From contig CM061919.1 of assembly GCA_031002005.1 (NCBI GenBank), forward strand, positions 12,595,687 through 12,659,686: a DNA stretch of 64,000 nt. The letters run 5' to 3'. A program made the translations under genes and the position numbers. A model generated the notes under the pieces. That model ran no database searches. It was not told the DNA's origin and saw only the letters and a program-made list of their open reading frames with translations. This DNA is from Vandiemenella viatica. Lineage: Eukaryota > Arthropoda > Insecta > Orthoptera > Morabidae. This document shows, in pieces, positions 44,431 to 56,074 of the stretch (the stretch's first letter is position 1; every line of letters begins with the position of its first letter).

Positions 44431-44910
44431 GAAAAGTATGCATCATAGAATGCTCGATTACTCATACATATAGGGTCCCATATCTGATCTTCACTCTTCA
44501 ACTAGCTGGCAGTCAAACACGTGAAAAATTCCCTCACTTTACACTGATTTCAAAATGTCACAAACAGAAATTCACCGAAGATAGTACCCACTAAGTTATA
44601 GATCATGTTAGATCATTCATGAAATTTTTCGTCAGTGCCTGTATACGAGTCTGTTCCGAAGACTAAATGTATCTCGTGTACAACTTATAAATGTGTTGTT
44701 CTCGAATACTAGATGAAATGTGAAGTGATAGGATGATTTTTGAGATCTTGTCAAACTAAGTAGTTAATTTCGACTTACGGATTGCGGTGAGCAGTTGTAA
44801 GTGTAAGATGTATATTTCTAATGGCTAGGCAGGGGCAGTGTTCAAACTCGACTGCAATATTTTCTGTGTTACATTTCCTGATTGTTTGAAAGCACAGAAC
44901 TGTCGAGGTC

Positions 44911-44956
44911 ATTTTATCTAATATTCTCTCCACGAAAGAAGTCATCGATTGACATG
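44911..44956. repeat. ~45-bp recurrent motif (unit 1)
   Basis: TAATATTCTCTCCACGAAAG then AAGTCATCGATTGACATG. Recurs at 45466-45513 and, diverged, at 48225-48275, with mirror copies at 50549-50595 and 51107-51150. Confidence 0.6.
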
Positions 44957-45275
44957 GGGAAAAAATGGAAGAATGCATACTTTCTGCAGAAACAGCGGTT
45001 ACAGATGCATAGCATATTGTCGTATCTAAAGTTGTCACGAACTGCACCACTCAAGAACAAGCTAGGAAAGGTACCAAGGCACAAACTTCGAAAGTATATA
45101 CCTTTTAGGACTTACAGAATACTGACAACTTATACATGCACACACCAGTGTCAAGGGTCATGAAAATATGCTCGGCCCCACAAATATTAACAGATCTTTC
45201 AGAATTTCTTGAGTTAACAGCCAGATCCTCATTCTGTTTCTATTTACCGCATATTTTGACAAGGCGTGTAGTGGG

Positions 45276-45385
45276 CATTCGCCTGGAGTGATTTCAGGAA
45301 ACTATGGGAAAAAAAGTTAAATCTGGATGGTCGCTTCCCGAATGCGATGCCAGAGTGTTATCGCTCTCCCACCAGTCATCGTCAA
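45276..45385 (-). mobile_element. Short SINE fragment in left arm
   Basis: ATTCGCCTGGAGTGATTTCA and AATCTGGATGGTCGCTTCCC; lacks the B box; mirrored at 50683-50790. Confidence 0.6.
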
Positions 45386-45861
45386 TCCTATTACGCACCC
45401 CACCTCATAAAATCCCGAAATGTTATGAAAACCGCAAAAGATAGCGAACACAGGTAAAAATCGCCAAAATTATGTAATATTCGTTCCACGAAAGAAGTCA
45501 TCGATTGACATGGTTAGAAGGTGACTGAGGATGTATCAGTTTCATCAAGAATTCACCATTCCTCAGTTTAGATGCCCTAAATTACTTTATATGGACACAG
45601 TTAGCATGGCAGGTAGAGTCCCTTAATGTAAAGGTTGTCGGTGTTATGAAGGACGAGGCGAATTGCACCCTGATTGTGGAGTTTGCTGGGTTACGGGCAA
45701 AAATGTGTGTGCATTCTGGCTCGAGACCGACCGAACCTGTAACTTTTTTTTATTTTTTTATTTGTTGAATACCAGATAACCCGTGGAGATGCTATATTTT
45801 GTGCTTAGGAACATTTCTTGTGGTATAAACTCGTAACCTTTTTCCGGAGCAGAGCCTTCGT

Positions 45862-46047
45862 GGGTGGATCCTCAAAAATTAGACCATACTTTAGGTATGT
45901 TTTCAACCGGTGTGAGAAACATCCACTTTATTCATAAATGGTTACAACAGCTATCCACATGCATAGAAAACCCTAATCCGTATGCCCAGATCGGGATTCA
46001 CACCGGTATCCTCCTGAATGAGAGGCCAACACTCTCGGTGAAATTAA
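45862..46047 (-). mobile_element. Second SINE-like family, unit 1
   Basis: On the minus strand: TGTTGGCCTCTCATTCAGGA, a B-box-like GGTGTGAATCCCG, then TTAGGGTTTTCTATGCATGT. tRNA-like head but different body from the main SINE. Repeated at 46448-46638; mirrored at 50019-50203. Confidence 0.55.
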
Positions 46048-46447
46048 AGGTGACAAAATTATAAGTTTTTTGATTTAAAAGTGACATGTTCACAGCATCA
46101 GCTAATCGTTTCCACAGTTTGAATAGCTGTATGGTGCAAATTGAAATCGACGTTTCACGAAATACGTCTTATACCCGTTGCGTTTGACAAAATAGTCTTC
46201 AATTATAATGACAACCTATATACCTCGTGTTGCTAAGTTTCGCTTCACGCACGTTTAAACTAGCATCAGAGTCCAGATTGGTGAACTATGGGACAAGCGG
46301 TCTTCCACAAACAGGATTTCACAGGTTTACAACCACCACCACTCGCCCCACAGTACGTGTCGTGATGTACCCCACATACAACAGGCTTACCCCCACCATC
46401 ACCACCTCCTATAAACTCGTAACCTTTCTCCAAAGCAGAGCCTTCGT

Positions 46448-46638
46448 GGCTGGATCCTCAAAAAATCAGGGCATACTTTAGGTATGTTTTCAACCGGAGT
46501 GAGAAACATCCACTTCATTCATAAGTGGTTACAACAGTTATCCATTCAACCCACGTGCATAGAAAACCCTAATCCGATGCCCAGATCGGGATTCACACCG
46601 GTATCCTCCTGAATGAGAGGCCAACAGTCTCGGTGAAA
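46448..46638 (-). mobile_element. Second SINE-like family, unit 2
   Basis: Copy of 45862-46047 within the tandem duplication, with a small internal insertion (TCAACCCACG). Confidence 0.55.
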
Positions 46639-47068
46639 TTATAGGTGACAAAATTATAAGTGTTTGATTTAAAAGTGACATGTTCACAGCATCAGCTAAT
46701 CGTTTCCACAATTTCAGTAACTGTATGGTGCAAATTGAAATCGACGTTTCACGAAATATGTCTTATACCCGTTGCGTTTGACAAAATAGTCTTCATTTAT
46801 AATGACAACCTATATACCTCGTGTTGCTAAGTTTCGCTTCACGCACGTTTAAACTAGCATCAGTGGCCAGATTGGTGAACTATGGGACCAGCGGTCTTCC
46901 ACAAACAGGATTTCACAGGTTTACACCCACACCACTCGCCCCACAGTACGTGTCGTGATGTACCACACATACAACAGGCTTACCCCCACCATCACCACCT
47001 CCACCACAGCACGTGTCCTTCTTCCATGGACAGGACTGAACAGGTTTACCCCCACCACCACTAGACCC

Positions 47069-47100
47069 TATTTAACGCCCAACCACCTGCCAGCGTCAGT
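47069..47100 (+). promoter_or_regulatory. TATA + initiator promoter of copy C
   Basis: TATTTAA (47069-47075) and TCAGT (47096-47100) with the initiator A 29 bases from the first T, ideal arthropod spacing; ATG 9 bases downstream. Confidence 0.65.
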
Positions 47101-47108
47101 GTTTAGAA

Positions 47109-47793
47109 ATGGCCCGCCCGATAATATTGTTCTCGTCGGTGTATCAGCTCAACGCTGGTGATTCAAAGCGTTTGACGATAGGTTTATCGTCCAAGCATGA
47201 ATTTGAGCCAGTAGTGGTGCTCGAAAAAGTGGGGCACAAGTACCAAAGTTATATTAACGTATGAAGAATGGAGAGTGCTGACTGAAGTATTGGATGTAGT
47301 GTCCGATTTGTTCAACACAGACAGCTCCCACACAGATGTTCCGATTGGTGATCACTCCGTCTCCTTCCGAATGGTGGCTGGGATAAAAACTGTATGTGTT
47401 TATCGCAATTCCTATCCTGCCAACTGTGTGTTCTTCAGAGAATCGACATGGCAAAACCTCCTTGACGTGCAGCCTGCAGTGACTGGAGCCTTGACCATCA
47501 AGAAGACGTGGTGCCCCCAAGTTGCAAGATATTACAAGGAGTTTGTGAACATTTTAGCCAATAAAGTGCTGCGTAACTATCGGATGGCTAAGGTCCAAAA
47601 ACTGATAAGTGTGCATATTAATAATGTTTATGTGACTCAAGTGACATATAGCCCCATTTCATCATTGGACTATACACTGCTTAGACATGAAATTATTGCA
47701 TATAAAAATTTACTAGTATTGGATGATGTTAATAACATAGTAAATAAGAATTATGATCCTGGATATGATGTTTGTGGTACTACATGCATGTGA
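47109..47793 (+). pseudogene. Virus-like ~220-aa protein, copy C (frameshift)
   Basis: Start MARPIILFSSVYQLNAGDSK. The frame shifts near 47231-47241, where copy D has one base fewer and stays open. From there: LTYEEWRVLTEVLDVVSDLF, FFRESTWQNLLDVQPAV, ARYYKEFVN, ISVHINNVYVTQV and a Tyr/Cys-rich end. The last ~70 codons lie in the unique centre, so this is the only copy in the element with a complete C-terminus. AATAAA begins nine bases after the stop (47802). Closer to copy D than to A or B. Two strand-helix halves each with a conserved Trp hint at a PC4-like fold; role unknown. Confidence 0.6.
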
Positions 47794-49087
47794 AAAGTAT
47801 AAATAAATAAATAAAAACACATTGTACATGATTCACTTTGTTTTATTTTTACCCACCATCCATTAAAAAAAATCCTTTATCAAGTTATTTTTCATGAGTC
47901 CTTCATCACTTACTAGTCTTAAGACCCCAATCGTAATAGACACCAACACTCGATAAGACAAAATTTTGCCGGATATAAGTACTAAGTATGTGCCACTTTC
48001 CACGAATTTTATTAAAAAGTGTGAAAATGTGCAAAATAGATAAAAAAAATAATGAAAACCGACCAGTCAGAGAAATAGAACAAAGTATCGAACATTACAG
48101 GGAGCAAGAGAGAAGCATAATTTCGTGAAAAATATACAGTTTCAGTAAGAAGCATGAAAATCCTATAAATTCCCTTAAATTTCATGAAAATCGGTAAAAA
48201 AATGATTAAAATACGTAAAATATTGCCAAAATTACGTAATTTCCTTCCAAAACAAGATGTCGTTGGTTGACATGACAATTACACCTGCGTGCACCACAGA
48301 GTGCAGTGCCCAACTATATGATGTGTTTTCATTACTACACCTGGCTACAGAAAAGTGTCATATATGTACAAAAATGTATGTTTCGGCTGTAGCGACAGTT
48401 CCCAGACAAACCTTCACGGCCCCCTCCAACACACACATCACATTACCGTCAGGGAGTGCAAAGGATGAAAACTACAGATGTTATCGATCAAAGGGGGCAA
48501 AGGTTAGGAAAACTATGTGATGAGTATTCACAACGCATACAATCTTCCAATCATGATAGGGTGAGCAAAGGATGAAAGCAAAATATGTGTGCATCACAGA
48601 ACTCAATGTATTCGATCAAAGGTGCTGACATAACGTATCAGACACATTAACACACACAAGTCATAATAAAACCACTATCATGAAGGTGGAATAAGTTAGC
48701 GTAAGTTCAGGTTAATTCTTATTTTTGATAAAATTGGGAGTGCATGAGAAGCGATAACTTTATATATAATGAGGGTGGGATGCACTAGAGGTTAACACGT
48801 AAGCTAAGACATAACATGCTGGGCCTGCCTTATGAAGGAATGAGGTGGGATAAGTTAGTGCAAGCTCAGGTTAACCCTTATTTTTTCATAAATTGAGAGC
48901 GCGTGTGATGGGAAATAGCGGTAACGAGGGTGCGATGCACTAGAGGTTAACCACAGTTTTGGGTTAAGAAACCATGACACCCTTGCACTAATTGAGGTTA
49001 TTGAGATTAACCCCAGTTTTGGGCTAAAAAACCATGAACCCTTACAGTAATTGAGGTTATTGTAGATAATTTAGGTTAGGCGGGCCA
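47794..49087. other. Unique centre of the palindromic element
   Basis: No convincing gene. Contains the diverged 45-bp motif (48225-48275) and tandem repeats: a ~155-bp pair (near 48686 and 48841, AAGTTAGTGCAAGCTCAGGT type) and a ~55-bp pair (near 48956 and 49011, CAGTTTTGGGTTAAGAAACC type). Confidence 0.55.
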
Positions 49088-49546
49088 GCACTTTCTTGGC
49101 TAAAACGTTCACAAACTCCTTGTAATATCTTGCAACTTGGGGGCACCACGTCTTCTTGATGGTCAAGGCTCCAGTCACTGCAGGCTGCACGTCAAGGAGG
49201 TTTTGCCATGTCGATTCTCTGAAGAACACACAGTTGGCAGGATAGGGAATTGCGATAAACACATACAGTTTTTATCCCAGCCACCATTCGAGGAGACGGA
49301 GTGATCACCAATCGGAACATCTGTGTGGGAGCTGTCTGTGTTGAACAAATCGGACACTACATCCAATACTTCAGTCAGCACTCTCCATTCTTCATACGTT
49401 AATATAACTTTGGTACTGTGCCCCACTTTTTCGAGCACCACTATTGGCTCAAATTCATGCTTGGACGATAAACCTATCGTCAAACGCTTTGAATCACCAG
49501 CGTTGAGCTGATACACCGACGAGAACAATATTATCGGGCGGGCCAT
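49071..49546 (-). pseudogene. Virus-like protein, copy D (frameshifted and truncated)
   Basis: Mirror of copy C. The N-terminal frame is open from MARPIILFSSVYQLNAGDSK through GHSTKVILTYEEW. A 2-base deletion near 49290 breaks it and an extra base near 49247 restores the frame for FFRESTWQNLLDV to VNVLAKKV. It stops at 49071, where the arm ends, so the last ~70 codons are missing. Frame breaks differ from those in copy C. Confidence 0.6.
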
Positions 49547-49554
49547 TTCTAAAC

Positions 49555-49586
49555 ACTGACGCTGGCAGGTGGTTGGGCGTTAAATA
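49555..49586 (-). promoter_or_regulatory. TATA + initiator promoter of copy D
   Basis: Mirror of the copy C promoter: TATTTAA (49586-49580) and TCAGT (49559-49555). Confidence 0.65.
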
Positions 49587-50018
49587 GGGATCTAGTGGTT
49601 GTGGGGGTAAACCTGTTCAGTCCTGTCCATGGAAGAAGGACACGTGCTGTGGTGGAGGTGGTGATGGTGGGGGTAAGCCTGTTGTATGTGTGGTACATCA
49701 CGACACGTACTGTGGGGCAAGTGGTGGTGGGTGTAAACCTGTGAAATCCTGTTTGTGAAAGACCGCTGGTCCCATATTTCACCAATCTGGCCACTGATGC
49801 TAGTTTAAACGTGCGTGAAGCGAAACATAGCAACACGAGGTATATAGGTTGTCATTATAAATGAAGACTATTTTGTCAAACGCAACGGGTATAAGACATA
49901 TTTCGTGAAACGTCGATTTCAATTTGCACCATACAGCTATTCATACTGTGGAAACGATTAGCTGATGCTGTGAACATGTCACTTTTAAATCAAAACACTT
50001 ATAATTTTGTCACCTTTA

Positions 50019-50203
50019 ATTTCACCGAGAGTGTTGGCCTCTCATTCAGGAGGATACCGGTGTTAATCCCGATCTGGGCATACGGATTAGGGTTTTCTAT
50101 GCATGTGGATAGCTGTTGTAACCATTTATGAATAAAGTGGATGTTTCTCACACCGGTTGAAAACATACCTAAAGTATGGTCTAATTTTTGAGGATCCACC
50201 CAC
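50019..50203 (+). mobile_element. Second SINE-like family, right arm
   Basis: Mirror of 45862-46047. Confidence 0.55.
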
Positions 50204-50682
50204 GAAGGCTCTGCTCCGGAAAAAGGTTACGAGTTTATACCACAAAAATGTTCCTAAGCACAAAATATAGCATCTCCACGGGTTATCTGGTATTCAACAA
50301 ATAATAATAATAAAAAAATGTTACAGGTTCGGTCGGTCTCGAGCCAGAATGCACACACATTTTTGCCCGTAACCCAGCAAACTCCACAATCAGGGTGCAA
50401 TTCGCCTCGTCCTTCATAACACCGACAACCTTTTCATTAAGGGACTCTACCTGCCATGCTAACTGTGTCCATATAAAGTAATTTAGGGCATCTAAACTGA
50501 GGAATGGTGAATTCTTGATGAAACTGATACATCCTCAGTCACCTTCTAACCATGTCAATCGATGACTTCTTTCGTGGAACGAATATTACATAATTTTGGC
50601 GATTTTTTACCTGTGTTCGCTATCTTTTGCGGTTTTCATAACATTTCGGGATTTTATGAGGTGGGGTGCGTAATAGGATTGA

Positions 50683-50790
50683 CGATGACTGGTGGGAGAG
50701 CGATAACACTCTGGCATCGCATTCGGGAAGCGACCATCCAGATTTAACTTTTTTCCCATAGTTTCCTGAAATCACTCCAGGCGAATGCCC
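50683..50790 (+). mobile_element. Short SINE fragment, right arm
   Basis: Mirror of 45276-45385. Confidence 0.6.
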
Positions 50791-51633
50791 ACTACACGCC
50801 TTGTCAAAATATGCGGTAAATAGAAACAGAATGAGGATCTGGCTGTTAACTCAAGAAATTCTGAAAGATCTGTTAATATTTGTGGGGCCGAGCATATTTT
50901 CATGACCCTTGACACTGGTGTGTGCATGTATAAGTTGTCAGTATTCTGTAAGTCCTAAAAGGTATATACTTTCGAAGTTTGTGCCTTGGTACCTTTCCTA
51001 GCTTGTTCTTGAGTGGTGCAGTTCGTGACAACTTTAGATACGACAATATGCTATGCATCTGTAACCGCTGTTTCTGCAGAAAGTATGCATTCTTCCATTT
51101 TTCCCCATGTCAATCGATGACTTCTTTCGTGGAGAGAATATTAGATAAAATGACCTCGACAGTTCTGTGCTTTCAAACAATCAGGAAATGTAACACAGAA
51201 AATATTGCAGTCGAGTTTGAACACTGCCCCTGCCTAGCCATTAGAAATATACATCTTACACTTACAACTGCTCACCGCAATCCGTAAGTCGAAATTAACT
51301 ACTTAGTTTGACAAGATCTCAAAAATCATCCTATCACTTCACATTTCATCTAGTATTCGAGAACAACACATTTATAAGTTGTACACGAGATACATTTAGT
51401 CTTCGGAACAGACTCGTATACAGGCACTGACGAAAAATTTCATGAATGATCTAACATGATCTATAACTTAGTGGGTACTATCTTCGGTGAATTTCTGTTT
51501 GTGACATTTTGAAATCAGTGTAAAGTGAGGGAATTTTTCACGTGTTTGACTGCCAGCTAGTTGAAGAGTGAAGATCAGATATGGGACCCTATATGTATGA
51601 GTAATCGAGCATTCTATGATGCATACTTTTCAT

Positions 51634-51843
51634 ACTACACCAAGCGTAATAGGTGAACGGTTAACGTACTGCCCTCGCATTCGGGAGGACGGGGGCTTGA
51701 ATCTCAAGCCGAGCATCCAGATTTGGATTTTCCATGGTTTCCCGAAATCACTCCAGGTGAATGTCGGGATGTTTCCTTCAAAAGGCCATGGCCGAATTCC
51801 CTCCAGTTAAAAGTCTCCAGTCCCATCCCGCCCCTAATGACCT
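51634..51843 (+). mobile_element. SINE copy, right arm
   Basis: Mirror of 44215-44430. Confidence 0.75.
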
Positions 51844-52258
51844 CGACAGTTCTGTGCTTTCATACAAACAGGAAAACGTAACACTGAAAATAGTTCGGTC
51901 GAGTTTGATCAGTGCCACTACCTTCACATTAGAAATCTATATTTTACACTTACAACTGCTCACCGCAATCCGTAAGCCGAAATGAGCTACTTAGTTTGAC
52001 AAGATCTCAGAAATCATCCTATCACTTCACATTTCATCTAGTACTCGAGAACAACACGTTTATAAATAATAATTATTATTCACGTACCACGCTAAACTAA
52101 AACCTGATATGCGATAACTTTTTGGAAAGAACTGTGTAAGCCAGATGTATAAATATACAAATGAAACAAATTTAGCACTCACTTGCAACAAATAGCAACT
52201 CGTAGCTGTTCAAAGAAACGTAAAGTACGTATAATATCTTCGCTGTTATCAAATCCTA

Positions 52259-52502
52259 AGGACCGAACGTGGTGGGTGAACGGTTAACGTTCTGGCCGCG
52301 CATTCGGGGGACGCGGGTTCGAATCCCCGTCCGTGCATCCAGATTTGGGTTTTCCATGGTTTCCTGAAATCACTCCAGGTGAATGCCGTGATGCTCAAAA
52401 GGCAATGGCCGTATTCCCTTCTCGTTCAATGTGTCCACGTATCGCGCAAAACTAAACTCACCGAATTCTAGTAAACTACCTTTGGAGGGGGGACGTTAAA
52501 CC
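52259..52502 (+). mobile_element. SINE copy, right arm (second)
   Basis: Mirror of 43562-43805; B box GGTTCGAATCCCCGTCC intact. Confidence 0.8.
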
Positions 52503-52978
52503 TTTTGGTATCTTTCGGAAGATTAGGCCTGAATGGGCCGACACCAGGTTTCGCCATTTCCATTCTTCAACATGCAGAATTCCTTCCCGCTTTATTAAAC
52601 CGACGGGGGTTGTCAATGCGAGTCGCAGAGTTTTGCGAGATAATGATGGAAATTGTAGTGCACTGCATTTAAGTTTCTCCATGTACATCACTCATAAAAT
52701 AATAAACGGCCTTTAATCCACATGCATAGATTGTTATTCCTTCCCGCATAAATTAGTATGTGCCACGGGTAAAATACTTGAAAAGAACTGTGTAAGGCTT
52801 TACTGATGGTAAACACTTCAGTTGACCAGCTTGACATTTGAAAAAGGTTCTGTAAATATTGTAAATTAGTATCAAAGTTGTTTAATTTCATGAAAGAAAG
52901 CACTAAAATTGGAAAGGGCGTTTGTACAACACTCATAAGGGGTTTTGAACCGTTGACCACATTATACGAAAAAATATG

Positions 52979-53200
52979 CTAATTATTTCAATAGTTACGA
53001 TGAATTTGTGAATAATTACTGTTTTAATACCGCTGTACAGAAAATGGTCATGTAACTGGAGCTCCGGCAGGTAGAGGCGATCTCCAGTCCGCAATCGAGA
53101 TAATGACGGAAATTTTCGGAGTTTTGGCTACAGGTACATAATTGCGGACACTTGGTGCAGGATGTGGGGTGAGTAATAACAGGGACGGTGGACGGAAATC
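52979..53200. other. Right-arm-specific block
   Basis: Absent from the left arm, where ATATTTTTTCG joins directly to TTCCTGC. It contains GGAGCTCCGGCAGGTAGAGG and GATAATGACGG, which echo the left GC-rich array, so it may be diverged array sequence kept here and lost on the left. Confidence 0.5.
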
Positions 53201-53306
53201 AGCCGCAGGAAGTAGGGATGGGTAAATAACACGGCGCCGGCGTGGCTGCAGGGGGCGCGGCGCGTGACCTAATTAGGGAGGGCGAAACCGGTGTTTATAT
53301 ACTACT

Positions 53307-53312
53307 CGCCGT
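53307..53312. other. Target-site duplication CGCCGT (right)
   Basis: Partner of 42716-42721. Confidence 0.75.
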
Positions 53313-55794
53313 ACAATTGTATTAAAAGGCGAGACTTTTCGTTATCCATGGTAGCAAACTATCGCTGTGAGGCGCTAGCCAACTCGAACAAAGACACACC
53401 CGCCTCAACTGCGCGCGAACTATGTAGTGGAATGCCTTTTATGCGTGCCTAAATAACGATAGAGAATGGCTCGACCGCGCCAATGTTTATTTTTCCTTGA
53501 AATACCTTTCATAAAAAAAAGTTATCTACATGATATTTGGGTTCCCTTAATATCATTCGTACACTAAAGTTCATTAAACGTTCTTTTCTAGTTAACCAAC
53601 TACGAACATAACTGAACATGTATTGCAGGAAATCTGAGACGCCTAAGCTTGTGGCGATCTCCAATCCTGACATAAAAGTAATTAAAATATGATGTTTGTA
53701 CCACATTTGCAATAGGCTGCTTCTGAGCAAAGAAAGCCACTTCATCACAAACATAACAAAGTTGTCAGAAACAAAAACACATTTCCTTGGAATTTCACAA
53801 GAAACGGCAAACAATTTGAGCAAGCACATAAAATAACTCTCCCACCAGCTAACATCATAATGCAGCTAAATTAAAATTAACCTCAACTAACAATAACAGT
53901 GCTCTCAGATAGGTTAGTCAAGAGCGAAAATAAAATGTTGAGATTAAAAAAAAATCTCGATAGTCAACTTTGGAATGCAATATCTTGAAAATGAGAGCTA
54001 ACTAGTGATTTTAAAGGTTGAACTGGTGTTTACGAGTCGAATTTTTTAGTGAAATACAAATTACAAACTGAAAGCGTGCTTTTGTTTAGCAGTTTTATGG
54101 CTTCAGATTAGTTTTCATACCTAGCAAATATTCGAAAGAGACGGTGAGACGACCAGGGAATTTTGTTTTCGTGACTCGGTACCGACTTGTGACTCACCAT
54201 TTCGAAAAAAGCTGGTCTAATTGATACCAGGCAAGTTGAAGCCATCTCATAGTATTATTGCGTGACCTGTAAATCGACTGCAGCATTTAGATAATTTGTT
54301 AACACCTTGACAACGGTTATGTAGGTATCCGGTCGATGGTAGTAGATGTCTTATCACAAATTTTTTAGTAGCTATTTTGAGTTTAATCCATACGATTTCA
54401 CAAACCGTATCAAAGTCTATTTTATTAAGCAACTGTAAATACATTATCTCCATGGAAACTATATTAATCGTTGCGCCCGACATGGCTTTGCCTCCCCCTA
54501 TGTAGTCCGTAGCTTTTTTCCCCTCTTGATTCCAGAAGATATTTTGTACTGTTTTCTCTTGCCAAACTATTGTAAATTTCATACAGAGATAATTAAATGA
54601 AGGAAATAAGTATTCACATGCTGTTGTGTGTTCTGTACTTCATTTTAACTGTGTAAAATAATGTGAATGGAAAGCTACGCGACCTAGCTCGGAAACCCCT
54701 CCCCCCCTCACGTAGGGCAGCGTAGCCTTCCAGCAAACCCCTACCCCCATAGACCGAGCCACGTAGTTTATGGACACTCCTTTTTCAATTACCAGTGAGA
54801 ACTTTAACTTTATAAATTCCTTTGAGCTATGCATAATATGCTTTGTTGAACTTATTTTCGTTACCCTAGACTGTATTTAATGTCCCGGGTCTTTCTCTCT
54901 CAGCCTAAAATACATCAATGATCTTGACATGACCACCGCTTCCCATAAAACCGATTTACGTGCACTGTGCACACCTGACGTATTCAATTAGACCCTAGCA
55001 TCCTTCACGTCTCAATCTGCAGCCAAGATCACAGACGTGCCACAGCCTCTAATTCAGCTTTTAACGCGACTCTAAACCACTGATCCGTAATCAGTTCTGT
55101 CGACGATTTTGCAGTTGCTTAGCTATGCCAAAATCTTGTATGAACTGATCGCAGAGTTCAGTTTTCCAGCTAGCCACCAGAAGGAAGGGATGATAACTTC
55201 CGACCAAGGCAGCGGGCATAACTGTTGGGGACTCGCGCCACGATCCGCAAGTGTCTGTTCCTCGTCCACTCGATCTGGGTTGATCTGTTCAACACGGACC
55301 AGTATCACGGGAGTACATATCTAGTCAAAGGTGGACTTTTTTCCCCCAGTGATCTGTCATTTTCCTAAGGAGTCCATTACCCGTCAACACTGGAGCTCCA
55401 AATTTTTATTACAGTGAAGTATTTAGTTAAGCTTGGCTTATTGTTTATGCACTGATGATTTAGTTGTAGGCAATATCGCTTAAGGTGTAGATTCTTCATT
55501 CCGTCGGATCCTGTGACTGTCAAACCTCTTGACCTACTTTACTAAGTCTCTGTTTGCCGGTAATTTCTGCATCCCAAAAGTAGACCAAATAATCAAAATA
55601 TTACCACTTTGAAAAATTAAATCTTTTATTTAAATTTTGTTTATTCTTAATTAGCATCTTGAATGTTTAGGGGTAGTAGTAGAAGAAACAACTGAAGTCA
55701 TCAGTTGGTCCCTTCTTTGATCAAGATGGTGGCAATTTATCGGTTTATATTTTATACAATTTGAGCCATATTTTCGCATTTTTTTGTTTGTTTT
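53313..55794. other. No gene seen
   Basis: About 2.5 kb. Minus-strand frames at 53509-53829 and 54247-54582 lack recognisable motifs. Nothing else supported. Confidence 0.45.
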
Positions 55795-56003
55795 GTTTTG
55801 TGGTTTTACGCTTCGCCGTCATCGAGGTCATTGGAGGCGGGAAAGGACTGGGGACAAGGAACGGGAAGGAATTCGACAATGGCCTTTTGGAGGAAGCATC
55901 CCGGCATTCGCCTGTAGTGATTTGGGGAAACCATGGAAAACCCAAATCTGGATGTCCGAATGCGAGGCCAGGGCGTTAACCGCTCACCCACCACGCTCCG
56001 TAG
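55795..56003 (-). mobile_element. SINE copy with internal deletion
   Basis: Head ACGGAGCGTGGTGGGTGAGC to CCTCGCATTCGG; then the B-box part is deleted and the body ATCCAGATTTGGGTTTTCC follows. No long A tail. Confidence 0.75.
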
Positions 56004-56074
56004 TTTTGCAACTTATTTTTCGCAAGAAATTCGCTACTTAATGTAACCTCCTGATCCGACTCCAAAGCATCGCG

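Larger units (their letters stand above)
45831..47003. repeat. ~590-bp tandem duplication, left arm only
   Basis: 45831-46416 and 46417-about 47003 share AACTCGTAACCTTT to CCCCCACCATCACCACCTCC with small differences; the right arm has a single unit. Either a duplication after arm formation or loss by recombination on the right. Confidence 0.8.
42722..47572 (+). repeat. Left terminal inverted repeat
   Basis: Mirror of 49088-53306. Left-specific features are a second copy of a ~590-bp block (45831-47003) and an expanded GC-rich subterminal array (42750-43077). Confidence 0.85.
42722..53306. mobile_element. 10.6-kb Polinton/Maverick-like non-autonomous element with >4-kb inverted repeats
   Basis: Left tip AGTAGTATATAAACACTGG, right tip the mirror of AGTAGTATATAAACACCGG; both continue into CCCTAATTAGGTCACGCGCC. 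A 6-bp duplication flanks the element. 5'-AG ends, long inverted repeats and 6-bp target duplications are Polinton/Maverick traits. IS3EU and Dada elements also make ~6-bp duplications. Arms 42722-47572 and 49088-53306 look well over 90% identical. Cargo: two convergent copies of the virus-like gene and several SINEs. No PolB, integrase, ATPase or capsid frame is visible. Confidence 0.65.
49088..53306 (-). repeat. Right terminal inverted repeat
   Basis: Mirror of 42722-47572, shorter by one ~590-bp unit and part of the GC-rich array, and with a private block at 52979-53200. Confidence 0.85.

Noticed and set aside
1480..49546. Programmed ribosomal frameshifting in the four-copy virus-like family
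   Set aside because: Every copy is broken, but at a different place, and C and D are each open where the other is broken. Decay or sequencing error fits better.
42716..53312. Palindrome as a pure assembly artefact
   Set aside because: Arms differ by indels, private blocks and a SINE-containing duplication, and a 6-bp target duplication brackets the tips. Long-read confirmation is still needed.
53509..54582. Two minus-strand frames as host genes
   Set aside because: No motif, no splice or promoter support and no coding bias I can see; composition is that of AT-rich spacer.
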